A DNA stretch of 64,000 nt. Origin: Chara braunii (lineage: Eukaryota; Streptophyta; Charophyceae; Charales; Characeae). This document shows positions 1 through 9,689 of this stretch, one piece after another (within the stretch, counting starts at the first letter, position 1; each line of letters begins with the position of its first letter). The notes under the pieces are model-generated. The model was not told where the DNA came from and searched no databases. It saw only the letters and a list, made by a program, of their open reading frames with translations. A program made the position numbers and the translations under genes. Where the stretch lies: assembly GCA_003427395.1 (NCBI GenBank), contig BFEA01000775.1, positions 39,439 through 103,438 on the forward strand. Reading direction: 5' to 3'.

Positions 1-115
1 CGACCTACTTACCACTGGCTATCGTGCAGGTCACGGGTTCAACTCCAGGGAACTGTGCAGATACTGTACACAGGTAAGCTGAGGTAAAGGGATCGACCCC
101 TGGGATCTGCATCGG
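1..115 (+). repeat. tRNA-derived repeat fragment (two T-arm-like segments)
   Basis: Two segments about 60 bp apart resemble a tRNA variable loop plus T arm with an internal B box: AGGTCACGGGTTCAACTCC near 30-48 and AGGTAAAGGGATCGACCCC near 81-99. No acceptor stem or complete cloverleaf can be drawn, so this is not a tRNA gene. A dimeric tRNA-derived SINE remnant is the simplest reading. The window edge may cut the element. Confidence 0.3.
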
Positions 116-752
116 CTACTGCCAAAGGTGAAAACTGTTTCAATTATAAATATGTGACGATCATTTCTCACAATCACAGTGGGATTCCTCTCAGCCATAT
201 ATACTTAAGTGATCGTAGGCAGTCAAATCCAAAGCCCGAATCACCAAACATACCTGCAATCACATCAAAGATCCATATCAACAGAGCACACACTACACGG
301 GGTCAACTTCAACCATTCTCTGAGCTCACACCCCTCGCTTTAGCCATACAAGCCTCGCTCTTTGTGCAACTCTCAAAATAAAATATTCAACATCTTTATT
401 AAATGGCCATTCAATTAAAGTCCGGGTAAAAACACAACAAAACAAATCAAACCACAAGGCTAAAGCCTTTAGGTTGAGTAGCAAGAGTGGATTAGAGTTG
501 AGTCGGAAACCGACGTGTTATCAAAAGATAACAGAATAGTGATCCTTTGAAGGATCAGGCTGAATGAATCGAGCCTTCAAGCGAAATACGAAAACCTGCA
601 TCACAGTACAGGCCAAAGAGAACCACTACTATGTTCATGCCAAAAGGAGAATACTTCCTAATTCGTAACTTAGCTCCTCTACTAGCCTCACTATCAGCTC
701 CCTTATCAGTAGTACCAAGTCACCGAGCATCTTCCCTATTCAAGGTGGATTT

Positions 753-833
753 GACAAGTATCTCCTAATTAGAAATATTGTCAAGTATCTCCTAACTAGA
801 AATATTGTCAAGTATCTCCTAACTAGAAATATT
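753..833 (+). repeat. 27-bp tandem repeat, 3 copies
   Basis: Three consecutive 27-bp units starting GTCAAGTATCTCC and ending AGAAATATT lie at 753-779, 780-806 and 807-833. Units 2 and 3 are identical; unit 1 differs at two positions (gacaag for gtcaag; taatt for taact). No coding content is seen. Confidence 0.9.
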
Positions 834-840
834 CTCCTCA

Positions 841-960
841 GATTCTACGAAATTTCGACAGCGCTTCCCGTAGGAAAAATGCCTTTCCAGAATTTCTACG
901 AGTCCAAAAATAACTAACTCTTTCAGATTGGTAGAAATTTCGGCAGTGCTTCCCGTAGGA
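841..960 (+). repeat. Pair of 35-bp direct repeats
   Basis: The segment 841-875 recurs at 926-960 with a few substitutions; both share AGAAATTTCG-like sequence and end CTTCCCGTAGGA. The 50-bp spacer carries a partial third copy (TTTCTACGAG). This looks like a short local duplication of unknown role. Confidence 0.75.
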
Positions 961-1374
961 ACAGGAGACTGCCAAGATTTATACAAAGCTGAAAACAGAA
1001 AGACAAAACAAAGCTACACTTAGGACTAACTTTTGACACTTACTTGATAGTTAGGATTGAAGATTGTTTACACGATCTCCTTTCAGACGATGGTATCGTG
1101 AGCTATCGTCAACTCTGACTTCAAGTAAGGACAATCCTATCTTTATCCCAAACTCTCCCTCCCATCATCCATCTCACCTACCTATGGCTCCAGCACTTGG
1201 CGAGCATCTAAGCAGCTAACCTATCAAAAAGACGTCCCAGAGTGAGAGCCCACAAGCATGCATAAACAAACATCTCTCACAATCCCACATCAATTTGACC
1301 CAAGTAGTTCGTTAGATCACTCAGTTCTTCTCCCTTTTTATGTCCCCCTTGCTTATGGCATACAATCAGACAAT

Positions 1375-2660
1375 GCCCTAACTGAAGGGTATGTCCAACC
1401 TGCCTAAATAAACAAGTAAAAGTACGCACAACTGGACTGCCCTAACTTAAGGGTATGTCCAACACAACATTGACTCTAGTCATAAAACATATGACTAGAC
1501 GCCCTAACTTAAGGGTACGTCTGGACTCTAGTCATAAAACATATGACCAGATCGCCCTAACTTAAGGGTACGTCTGGCTTATGCTTAACTGACGACATGA
1601 AGCATAAAACTATACTGCCCTAACTTAAGGGTATGCCTAGTCAGCTCTATACAAAGTTACGTAGGGCATAAGATTAGGCTGCCCCAACTTAGGGGTGTGC
1701 CTAACCTGCCTAAAACAAGTACGAACGACAAAAGGTCGGATCGCCCTAACTTAAGGGTACGTTCAACCTACATCACGTCAACGACAATGGCATATCACTA
1801 GGCCGCCCTAACTTAAGGGTACGCCTAGCTAGCCTAAACAGTTTTAGGTACATTAGACAATATGACCAGGTCGCCCTAACTTAAGGGTACGCCTGATCTG
1901 CCTGAACAATTACAAACGACGTATGGCTAAGCCGCCCTAACTTAAGGGTACGCTTAGTCTCCGCAACGACAATATAAGAGAACAACCATGAATACCTTTG
2001 GACAAACTTTATAATTTTCTCTCTTGTTAGGCAGATGATCAGACCTACCCAACTTAGGGAGACATCCAACTCTGCCTTGTGTTTAAAAGGGAAAATAAAA
2101 GAAGATTTATACTAACTCCCTGCTCCTTTATATTATCACGAGCATAAGACTGAATCGCCCTAACTTAAGCGTACGCTTAGCCTGTCCGGGTTACCTTCAT
2201 TATCTTCTTCACTTGCTTCTCTTCTCTTTTTGTTCTACCTGACTTACTGACTGGCTTTCCCAACTTAGGGTGCCCGGTCTGCAAGATAATATAAGTTCAT
2301 ATAATATATGTATCAAATTCTATACTTTGGCTGACCATTAAGTTCATAGCTCATGACTAAGCCGCCCCAACTTAGGGGTACGCTTAGTCTTATGCCTTTG
2401 TCCCCCTCAGAAGAAAAACACTCACAGAACTGGGTCTACGCAACTTAGAAAATCCCCAGCTCTGTTTTCAACAACCTAAAAGAAACATCAGGATTTTGAG
2501 CCCTCCCAACTTAGGGTGCCCGTCCTCCTGTTAAAAAAACCCAAAGGAAAACAAGTGGCTGGACCATCCAACTTAGGATAGGCCCAGCCCAAAAAGATCA
2601 TACATTCAGCCCAGCAAATACAAATAAAACACAGCATTGAACCCACTCAACTTAGAGGGA
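1375..2660 (+). repeat. ~62-bp-period array of stem-loops with constant AACTTA loop
   Basis: Eighteen hairpins are visible, with loops at 1380 (AACTGA variant), 1444, 1506, 1559, 1622, 1686, 1748, 1810, 1878, 1939, 2051, 2162, 2262, 2369, 2442, 2508, 2570 and 2649. Most spacings are 61-68 bp; the others are about 73-112 bp. The loop-closing stem is usually CCCT/AGGG but is CCCC/GGGG at 1686 and 2369, TCC/GGA at 2570 and CTC/GAG at 2649. Outer arms also change in pairs: GGAC/GTCC (1444), AGACG/CGTCT (1506), TTAGGC/GCCTAA (1686), CTAGGC/GCCTAG (1810), CTAAGC/GCTTAG (1939, 2369), GGCTGG/CCAGCC (2570). Spacers share weaker homology (CTGCCTAAA, ACGAACGAC), so this is probably a minisatellite in which RNA or DNA secondary structure has been conserved. 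No ORF runs through it. I do not recognise the family. Confidence 0.85.
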
Positions 2661-5600
2661 TTCACCCTTGGGACGACCCGGTCAAACACATGCAATACGC
2701 TTTCCTCCAGTTTAACTTTGTCTGAATTCACTCAAAAGAATTATCTGAGCTCTCATATATATTTGTTTATTTAACCTTTCACAAAGCATGTCCTGACATA
2801 TATAAGAAAATAAAGAGTAATAACCTGTCATAGTTATATTCAAATACCCAAAGGAAATAATGTAGTTAGGGGAAGGGATCACATGCGTCAGACGAGTGTT
2901 ATACCTGAAGTTCCCTGCCTCCAGAACCCCGCTTGGGTTCCGGCAGAGCTCCCGCAATCGGTGGGTGGACCTCCCACAAGGTCTTGCTGCGGTCCTACGG
3001 GTTGCAATCCCGCCTACCGCCTTCCCCTCAGAACAGGACTAGACTTAGAGTAAGAGAGACAGCAAGAGGGGTTTCAGACACTCGAGATACAAGAGAGGGA
3101 CAGACTCAACTCCCAGGCAAGGGCCTTGAAATCTTCATGCGCCTGAGGGCCCCGCAATGGTGGCCAAAAACGCAGTAACCACAGTTGAATTTGTGGCCAG
3201 AACAAAGAATACCCGTCCCCTGATTGACCTCCAAGTCTCAGCAATGGTCCCCTCTTCAGGCCTGACTACCTCCTCCAAGTCACACCGCTTCCTTCTAACG
3301 AAAACGTAGCCGAACAATTTAGAGTAATAACCTTTGATCCGAGCACACTCCCTAGCGTACCTACTCGAAATGCAGGCGAAATGTAGCAGGATACGGTCAA
3401 AATGTTGTGTGCCCCGCAGTAGCGCATAACAATGAGCACCACAAATAGGCACAATGTTGCTTACTAATACAACAGCGAGGCGTAGTGGCGACTCAACAAC
3501 GCTGCGATGCACAGGAGTGCACGATGCCGGCCTGCAACACTCTGTCGCAGCATCAAATAATGACAGCTCCAATTAGCCGCCGGATCGAGGGAGCGCAGGC
3601 TATGTCCTCTCTTGAAGGAACGTCCGCAACTCCAAAGGAATGCACAGGCCACACCTGGCTCCAACCATAACAGCAAAGGATCACAATCGTAGCAAGAGCA
3701 TAACGATAGCGGCCACAAGCCGCACAACAACTGTAAGAGCAATTTGCACAGCAGGAGTTGACGTCACTGCAATAGCACCTCCACGGATCGCCAATAGCCC
3801 GTGCTTTAGTAACAGCAGCGAGGTAGACTAGCAATCAGTAGCCCGAAGCATCCTGCTCAACAACAGCTGATGGCCACTCCGAAACCAAGAGTGCTGATGT
3901 TCAGAAAAATAGCAGTAGCACCGCAGCCTAGAAATACGGTCGTTTGAATAGAGCACACCCCCGTGCTCTATTCAGAGTGCAAGCAAAGCTCGACAGTACT
4001 CAGTTAAACAGCAATATTTGCTGTAGCAAAACACAGCGCAGTGCGCAACGTAAGATCATCGCAAGCCCCATATACGCAATAAAAGCATGACAAGTGCGTA
4101 GCAGGCGCACAGCTGAAGCACGACAAGTGCACAACCAATGTACTACATAAGTTGGTGTGCACAGTAGATCCACGACATCTGTGCCCAGCAAACCCCGCAA
4201 TTTCACAGTGCTGCGCAGCAGATGCACGGCAAAATGCACAGTTAGCACCGCAAAACGCCCAACATAAACACACCAAGGCCTAGCAATGGGCAGCAAGCAG
4301 CACCTGCTTACTCCACGCCCTGAGACCGCAAGACCACCACGCTTCCCGAAAAACTGTGTATGAACGGACCACTAACCCCCTCGCTCGCAGCTGGACACGG
4401 ACTCCTGGATCGCAAGGTCACGATGAAGACCAGTCAGTCTAAGCTGTCCAGAAATCAGGAGTCCGCCAATATGACGCCAACGAACTCAAAGGGTCACCGA
4501 AAGTGTATGCTCACCACCACCACAAGTGCTACGGAGCTCAGCGCCCAGGTCACAATCGTACCACCGCTCTATCTTAACTATAGCGACAAGCAAAACCGTG
4601 GCAGCAGCAACCAAACTTCATGCAGATGTCGGTCATGCAGTCCATCACTGAGATCTGGCACGTACCCCCACATCAACTCCTCTCTCAGCAGACTGCAGCA
4701 ACTTCGAGAGGCCCCTATACTTAAGTCTGACGAACGATTTTGCCAGTGTGAGCCTCCACCAAAGTTTCCTCCAGCCTCACTCTGCTCAGGCATGGCTCAG
4801 TCACACTCACACTCTAATCTCACACTGCAGACCGTGGTTAACAGACGGTGCACTACGACTGACGAATTTCCCTCAGCCTCTGACGAATTTCTCTCTCCTT
4901 CGACTCGCTTCCCTCACACGCCTATAGCGCTACATGTTCCCCATTGTCTTCCCCGCCTACCTTTTAGCAGAACCCGAGTGAATCTTCCGCTAGGACAGGG
5001 ATAGATACACGTACAAACCTAGGATGAATCTCCCACTTAAACATGGAAAGACACATAATCCAGGTGCGTACTCTTCTCCCTCTCTCTCTCTCACTTTTTA
5101 ACTTTCCTCTTATTCTGACTGCTTTCTTTCCTTCCACCCTCTTCACCATTCCGGTGGCCCTCCCTGAATCTGGTTGTTATTCCGGCCAGATATGTACTAA
5201 GTGAGAGCTCTGGGGGCAGTTATGGGCTGAAAAGCAGTCCTGCGAACTCAATCAACGCGGCGGCTAGCAGCCCGACCAGAGTGATCCCAACGAGCACTAC
5301 GAGCATGAGGGCAGCAAACCCCCATAGCGAGGACGACCAACACCTGGATGCAGACTGCGAGTCATGCCATGAAGATGGGAAACAACGGTGCCGATCACAG
5401 ATGGCGAGCATGGTCACAATCGTCATGATGTTGACGAGGCAAACAGCACGATCATAATGACGACAGAGACCAATAATGGGCCGAGGATGGCTGCGCACGA
5501 CCATAGCCAAGCTCCCCCTACTCACCACATGTAACTTCGGGAATGAATCTTCCACTCTATCGTGGAAAGATGCATTCACGAACTTTCCTCACGCAGCCTT

Positions 5601-5900
5601 TACTGCCCGTAGTGGCCGAACCGGTGGCTGACTTCAAAATCTGTTGTGGGCAATGTCTTCAGAATGCTTTAAAACCCCCACGTAGCATTTTATCTGGCTC
5701 AAATCCATTGAGATTTGAGTGAGATATGGACTTTTCACTCCCGTCAGTCCTCCCTCCCGACACTCTCCTCGCACTATCCTTCTTTTCTATCTCCCTCTCT
5801 ACTAACTCTCCTTCCCATCTGACTGCAGATTCGGGTTCGCCCACCCTGAAAACCCGTCTACATCCTCCCCTCCCTCGTTTTCACCGAGAAACGGACGGAG
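2661..5900. other. Unassigned region, no gene recognised
   Basis: Open frames here are short and overlap on both strands, with no family motif. The stretch 3480-4320 is rich in GCA/CAG-containing words. The stretch 5075-5100 is a CT run. 5726-5900 is pyrimidine-rich and resembles a plant 5' untranslated region. The longest frames are 4360-5004 (+) and 5220-5579 (-). The latter has a hydrophobic C-terminus but nothing else to support it. I see no LTR, terminal repeat or RNA gene that can be defended. Confidence 0.5.
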
Positions 5901-5901
5901 A

Positions 5902-5971
5902 ATGGCAATCTCCTCTGCCATAGCTAACCTCCCCGTCGTCTCCTCTCTCGTCGAATCTCGTTCCCATCGTC
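5902..5971 (+). other. Possible 5' coding fragment with plastid-transit-like start, interrupted by a poly-T junction
   Basis: An ATG at 5902 follows a pyrimidine-rich stretch and begins MAISSAIANLPVVSSLVESR. It is Ser/Ala-rich, has no acidic residues in the first 17, and starts MA, which is typical of chloroplast transit peptides. At 5972 the frame runs into 22 T residues that look like the reverse-strand tail of an inserted retroposon. Downstream translation is low-complexity. No continuation was found after the insertion. It may be a broken first exon or a chance frame. Confidence 0.15.
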
Positions 5972-6545
5972 TTTTTTTTTTTTTTTTTTTTTTAACTGAA
6001 TGTCTCTGGCGCAGGTCCTGCGGCAGATTCTTTTTGTCTTCCTCTGCATCTGTTGCCTCCGCCTCCCCACCTCTTTTCTTCCCGTGGCCGTCTCCTTCGT
6101 CTCCTTCGAAGTGGCAGTCTCCCTCGTCTCCTTCCAGGTTTAGGCAACTCCCGGTGTCAACAGATCGACGCAACTCCCTGTGCCAACAGATTCCACAGCA
6201 GCCTGGCGGAGCTACTCCACAGCTGCAGATATCTGAGGGAGCTTCGAAGGGAACCACCTACTAGACTGTTCAATTAGTCTTCCGCCCTTATACCCACGTC
6301 CGACGAACGATCTGCACGCTGTCCCACCCCAGCACCCCTGGCCTTTCCTTCGCTTAGGCACCTCCCTCGTAGTGGGGCATGCCAATCTCTTCTGCCTCAT
6401 TCCAGATATCATCATTGAACTGCCCCGGCCTATGCAGTTTCCGAATTGCAGCATTCTACTCCCCTGCTTTAAATGGAGTTCGAACTCAGGTCTGTATTTC
6501 AACACCTCATGGTTGTATCCGCTGAGCTAGGCTCTTGGGTACTTT
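5972..6545 (-). mobile_element. Antisense tRNA-derived SINE-like element with poly-T (poly-A) end
   Basis: Read on the minus strand, 6535-6475 carries an A-box-like TAGCTCAGCGG followed about 40 nt later by a B-box-like GAGTTCGAACTCC. These are the internal RNA polymerase III promoter elements of tRNA genes. The element body would run to a 22-nt A tail at 5993-5972. Length about 570 bp. No target duplication could be matched. The ends are uncertain because a GC-rich segment upstream of the A box (6545-6590) is shared with the two modules near 7100 and 7330. Confidence 0.45.
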
Positions 6546-6599
6546 TGCCAGTCCCAGAACCAGTCCCTGGGCCATATCCCAACTTAAACCAAAGGGTAA

Positions 6600-6655
<56 letters not shown>
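6600..6655 (+). repeat. (AAT)n microsatellite
   Basis: About 18 uninterrupted AAT units. It lies just upstream, in minus-strand terms, of a tRNA-like SINE head, and comparable A-rich tracts sit at 6936-6965 and 7400-7440 beside the other two modules. Confidence 0.97.
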
Positions 6656-6657
<2 letters not shown>

Positions 6658-6959
6658 CAGCAGAAAGGGGGAGGCAGCTGAACACGGTCAGTGCTGCTGC
6701 AGCCACCGCCCTCCCCCGCTGTGCCCAAGCACAGTTTTCTCCTTCCTTCGAGCCCCAACCGGGCATGGTCACACTCAAACCTCCACAGCAGACAGTGGGA
6801 CCGGGCGGTATGCCCCCAGCTGTGGCGTCCCAGCCAAACACCCCATCAGGCGATGTCTTTCACTTGGATTGGATAGGCAACGAGGACCTGCGTCCTGGAC
6901 CGCAGAACAGGGGCAGAACCTTGGCCTCCTCTCACAAAATAAAAAATAAAAAAATAAAA

Positions 6960-7150
6960 AGATAAAGAGGGAAGTGTAGTCGTACTTTCACTTGCGTCAT
7001 AAAGCTCCCACTCAAACTTGCCCGGCCAACTGTAGTGTAGCTCGTACTCAGGTCTGTGTTTCAACTTTCAACAGTTGGGGGCTGTACTAACTGTGCTAGC
7101 CAGCTGGCCTCAGCGCTGGTTCCAAAACCAGCACCGGCACTGGCCCCATA
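6960..7150 (-). mobile_element. Antisense tRNA-like SINE module 2
   Basis: On the minus strand an A-box-like GCTAGCACAGTTAG near 7100-7087 is followed by a degenerate B box, GAGTACGAGCT, near 7047-7037. The sequence between them, with ACACAGACCTGAG, closely matches the module near 6500 (ATACAGACCTGAG). The GC-rich segment on its upstream side (7105-7145) resembles those near 6550 and 7340. Boundaries are approximate. Confidence 0.4.
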
Positions 7151-7189
7151 GACGCGCCCATACTCATTTTCCACAGTAGATCGTGGTTG

Positions 7190-7440
7190 GCGGATGGTGC
7201 ACCTGCGGAGGGCCCATGCCACCCAGGTTTCTTCTACCTCATGGCTAATCACCCACCGGCTCACACGCACGTTGAACTCCTCGGCTCGCGTTTCACAAGT
7301 TCATGGGTGTATCAATCGAGCTACACCCGCTGGTCCCCGCAACCGACCCTAGTACCAATACTGGTGCCGCGTCCCAAAAACGGGACCGGCAACTAGAATA
7401 ACAAAAAAAAAGTGATAAGAACAGTAAAAAAAAATAAAAA
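7190..7440 (-). mobile_element. Antisense tRNA-like SINE module 3
   Basis: On the minus strand, GGTGTAGCTCGATTGAT near 7328-7312 is A-box-like, and GAGGAGTTCAACGTG near 7284-7270 is B-box-like. An A-rich tract at 7400-7440 flanks it as in the other modules. The conserved order (A-rich tract, GC-rich segment, A box, B box on the minus strand) argues that the three modules are one family. Confidence 0.4.
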
Positions 7441-7639
7441 TGCGAGCATTGAGAACTCGCGCTTCGGAGGAGGGAGACCGTCAGCGCCCCTTTCAGTTCA
7501 GTCGACTGGGCCCACGAATGGGCCGGCAACAAAACCAAGGGGGGTAGCCTCGCCGGCCCTCAACCCCTCGGCATCTTCAGCTGCTCCGATGTTCCATCGC
7601 CGCCGGTCGCCGCCCTCGATCCTTGTACCGTCGCTTTGA

Positions 7640-8234
7640 AAGTCCAATGTCGTTACCAATAGTGCTACTGCCCAAGGCTGAGATGGACCACTGCAGAATT
7701 CAATATAAACTGCTGCCGCACGGCACGCGGGCCTACCAAAATACAACAAGGCTATTCCTTCGCCTACAGACCAAACTCACGACTGCCGACCTATGACGCC
7801 TGCTGCTCATAGGGCTTGGCCCCGTCCACGACTGTCAACCTCCCGCATCTACCATGTGGAGGTCACCGCTTGCGTTCTATTTTCTCTCGCACACCTCAAT
7901 TACTACCCAAAGCAACACCGCTTCCGATGACTCATGCTGTATGAACGCAGATGTACCATGGTCACTTCAATAAAAGAAAACTTTTCCTAATTTTAATCAA
8001 ACGCAAAAATTTTGTCGGCGAAAACGCCGACTCTATAACATCAAGAATAAAAATCATCACGGGCGCCTCGAAATCGCGCACTCACCCACTCTCTACTCCT
8101 AGTCAATCATTTAGACAGTGTGAACAAAATACAACCGCGAGTCACGCAGTGTACTCAAATTTCAAACCAAACCTATTTTCTGTCACTTGCAAAACCCAGG
8201 GCGGATACCCTTATAAGGGTATTCACGCCGACAA
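7640..8234. other. Unassigned spacer with two perfect palindromes
   Basis: No coding sequence is recognised. 8014-8031 is a perfect 7-bp-stem hairpin (GTCGGCG, AAAA loop, CGCCGAC). 8205-8222 is a perfect 18-bp palindrome centred on TTATAA (ATACCCTTA/TAAGGGTAT). Another CGCCGAC occurs at 8227-8233. The Gypsy gag begins just after this. No LTR or primer site of element C was found here, so the left end of C is missing. Confidence 0.6.
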
Positions 8235-8264
8235 CGGGCAGCAGCAGCAGCCAGCGCGGCAGCA

Positions 8265-9659
8265 ATGGCTACCGCAGCAGCATCCTCTGCTGCATCCTCC
8301 TCTGGGACCCAGTTGGGGATGCCCCCTGGGCCCACGGGTACTTCCGGATCAGTAGGTTCCAGTCAGTCCACAAGTCAAATGGCGGGCTCGCAGTTCAGTC
8401 CGTTGACCACACGCTGTAGAGAGCTACTAGAGCTCCAACAAGTCGAGAGGATCCGCACACGGTTAGAGAGGGAACTGAAGCAAGCTACCGAAAGAGAAAA
8501 TGAGATTAGAAATAGAACAGCCAGGCTTGATACGTTAGAGGCAGACAAAGCTGCACTAGAGGAGTTGGATGAGTCAGCAATGTCTGACGCAATGAAAGTC
8601 TTAAGGTCCAGCATACTGTCACTGCATGCGCATGTGGACAGCAGGCTGGATTTCATGCAAAACTCCTTAGACCAAATCTTGGATCTTTTGCAAAGGCCAG
8701 GATTACGGCCAGCAGCACAGTCGCCGTTATCGTTAACGGCGATGTCAGGCCCCTTCCCGGTACAAGCTGGCACACAGCCAAGTGGTACGTCTGCAGCAGC
8801 CTCACAGACTGTTGCTTCTTCTTCTTCTGGTCCAGCGGCTGGAGCTACATCACAGTCGCAACAATTTGTTCCACCTCAGGGACAGCAGCAAAGTCCATGG
8901 TACCCGAAGACCCCGATGAAACCACCCCTTGCTTTCTCTAGTGAGAAGAAAGACGAGGAACTCAACACTTGGTTGAGAACGGTTCCAATGTGGATAAGGG
9001 CAAAGAGGACGTTGCAGGAGGAGGAGGTGATTACTGCTGCATCTTACCTTGAGGGTAAGGCAGTCAAATGGCTGGATGGGATAGTACCGAAGGCCGGGTT
9101 CGGACGACACATGGCAGATTGGGGTAAAACCCTCACTTTAGAAGAGTTTTTGGATATGGTAGAAGCTCGCTAGCATAATCCGCAGCAGGCACAAATTGCC
9201 ACTGACGCGATGTTGATACGGGACCAGCGCAGGTACAAGTCTGTCAAAGAGCTAACGTCTACCGTAGAGAACCTCATCATCGTTCCCGGTATACGCTATG
9301 ATGACCAGGTCTTATTGACCATGTTTCTGAGATGTTTGCCCGAGAATCTCATAACCTTACTGGGCAGCAAGGCTCGCCTCGAGTATCATTCGTTTGAGAC
9401 CTTCTCTAGAAAGGCCTTAGACTTAGAGGCTACCCTAGGAAGTGCTCAACCTACTCCAATAGACGGGAGGAAGAAGAAGAGTCCACAGGAGTGGAAAAAG
9501 AAGGGTGGTAGATTGATGATGCTTGAGTCCGATGGGACTCAAACTGAAATTGAAGAACTTACCGACCTGATGGACGGTTCAGAGTACGACGGCGAGGAAA
9601 TCGCTGAGGGTAGCACCCTCGCCGCAGTAGTCAAGGTCAAAGGCTGGTGGCCGCAGTAA
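8265..9659 (+). pseudogene. gag: Gag module 1 of Gypsy element C
   Basis: One reading frame of about 464 codons with a single TAG at 9171-9173. It has a Ser/Ala-rich N-terminus, a charged probably coiled-coil segment (roughly residues 50-125), a Pro/Gln-rich linker, and then the Gag core with WLRTVPMWIRAKR and FLRCLPENLI-like motifs of the Retrotrans_gag family. Gag forms the cytoplasmic particle that packages element RNA. The TAG replaces a Trp: module 2 has TRWHNP at the same place, so TGG became TAG. The C-terminus is acidic and ends without a zinc knuckle. The start ATG at 8265 matches the conserved AAAMA context of element D, but upstream in-frame sequence may have been coding too. Confidence 0.9.
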
Positions 9660-9689
9660 AGGCGTACTGGGGGACAAGAGAAGGTTCAG

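Noticed and set aside
25-50. tRNA gene
   Set aside because: Only a T-arm and B-box-like segment; no acceptor stem or cloverleaf.
1375-2660. CRISPR array or integron attC array
   Set aside because: Spacing is CRISPR-like and CCTAAC resembles an attC core, but the repeats are not identical, stems covary, spacers are partly homologous, no cas or integrase gene is near, and the context is a plant nuclear genome.
3135-4296. Cluster of Cys-rich minus-strand frames
   Set aside because: Cys and Ala richness follows from GCA/CAG-type base composition; frames overlap in several phases.
4360-5004. 214-codon open frame on the plus strand
   Set aside because: Low-complexity Ser/Pro/Thr-rich translation, no motif, no splice or homolog evidence visible.
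5220-5579. 119-codon minus-strand frame with hydrophobic C-terminus
   Set aside because: One membrane-like segment alone is not enough; frame overlaps several others in a region with no other coding signs.
6475-6540. Functional tRNA gene on the minus strand
   Set aside because: Box A and B are present but arms do not pair properly; SINE remnant fits better.
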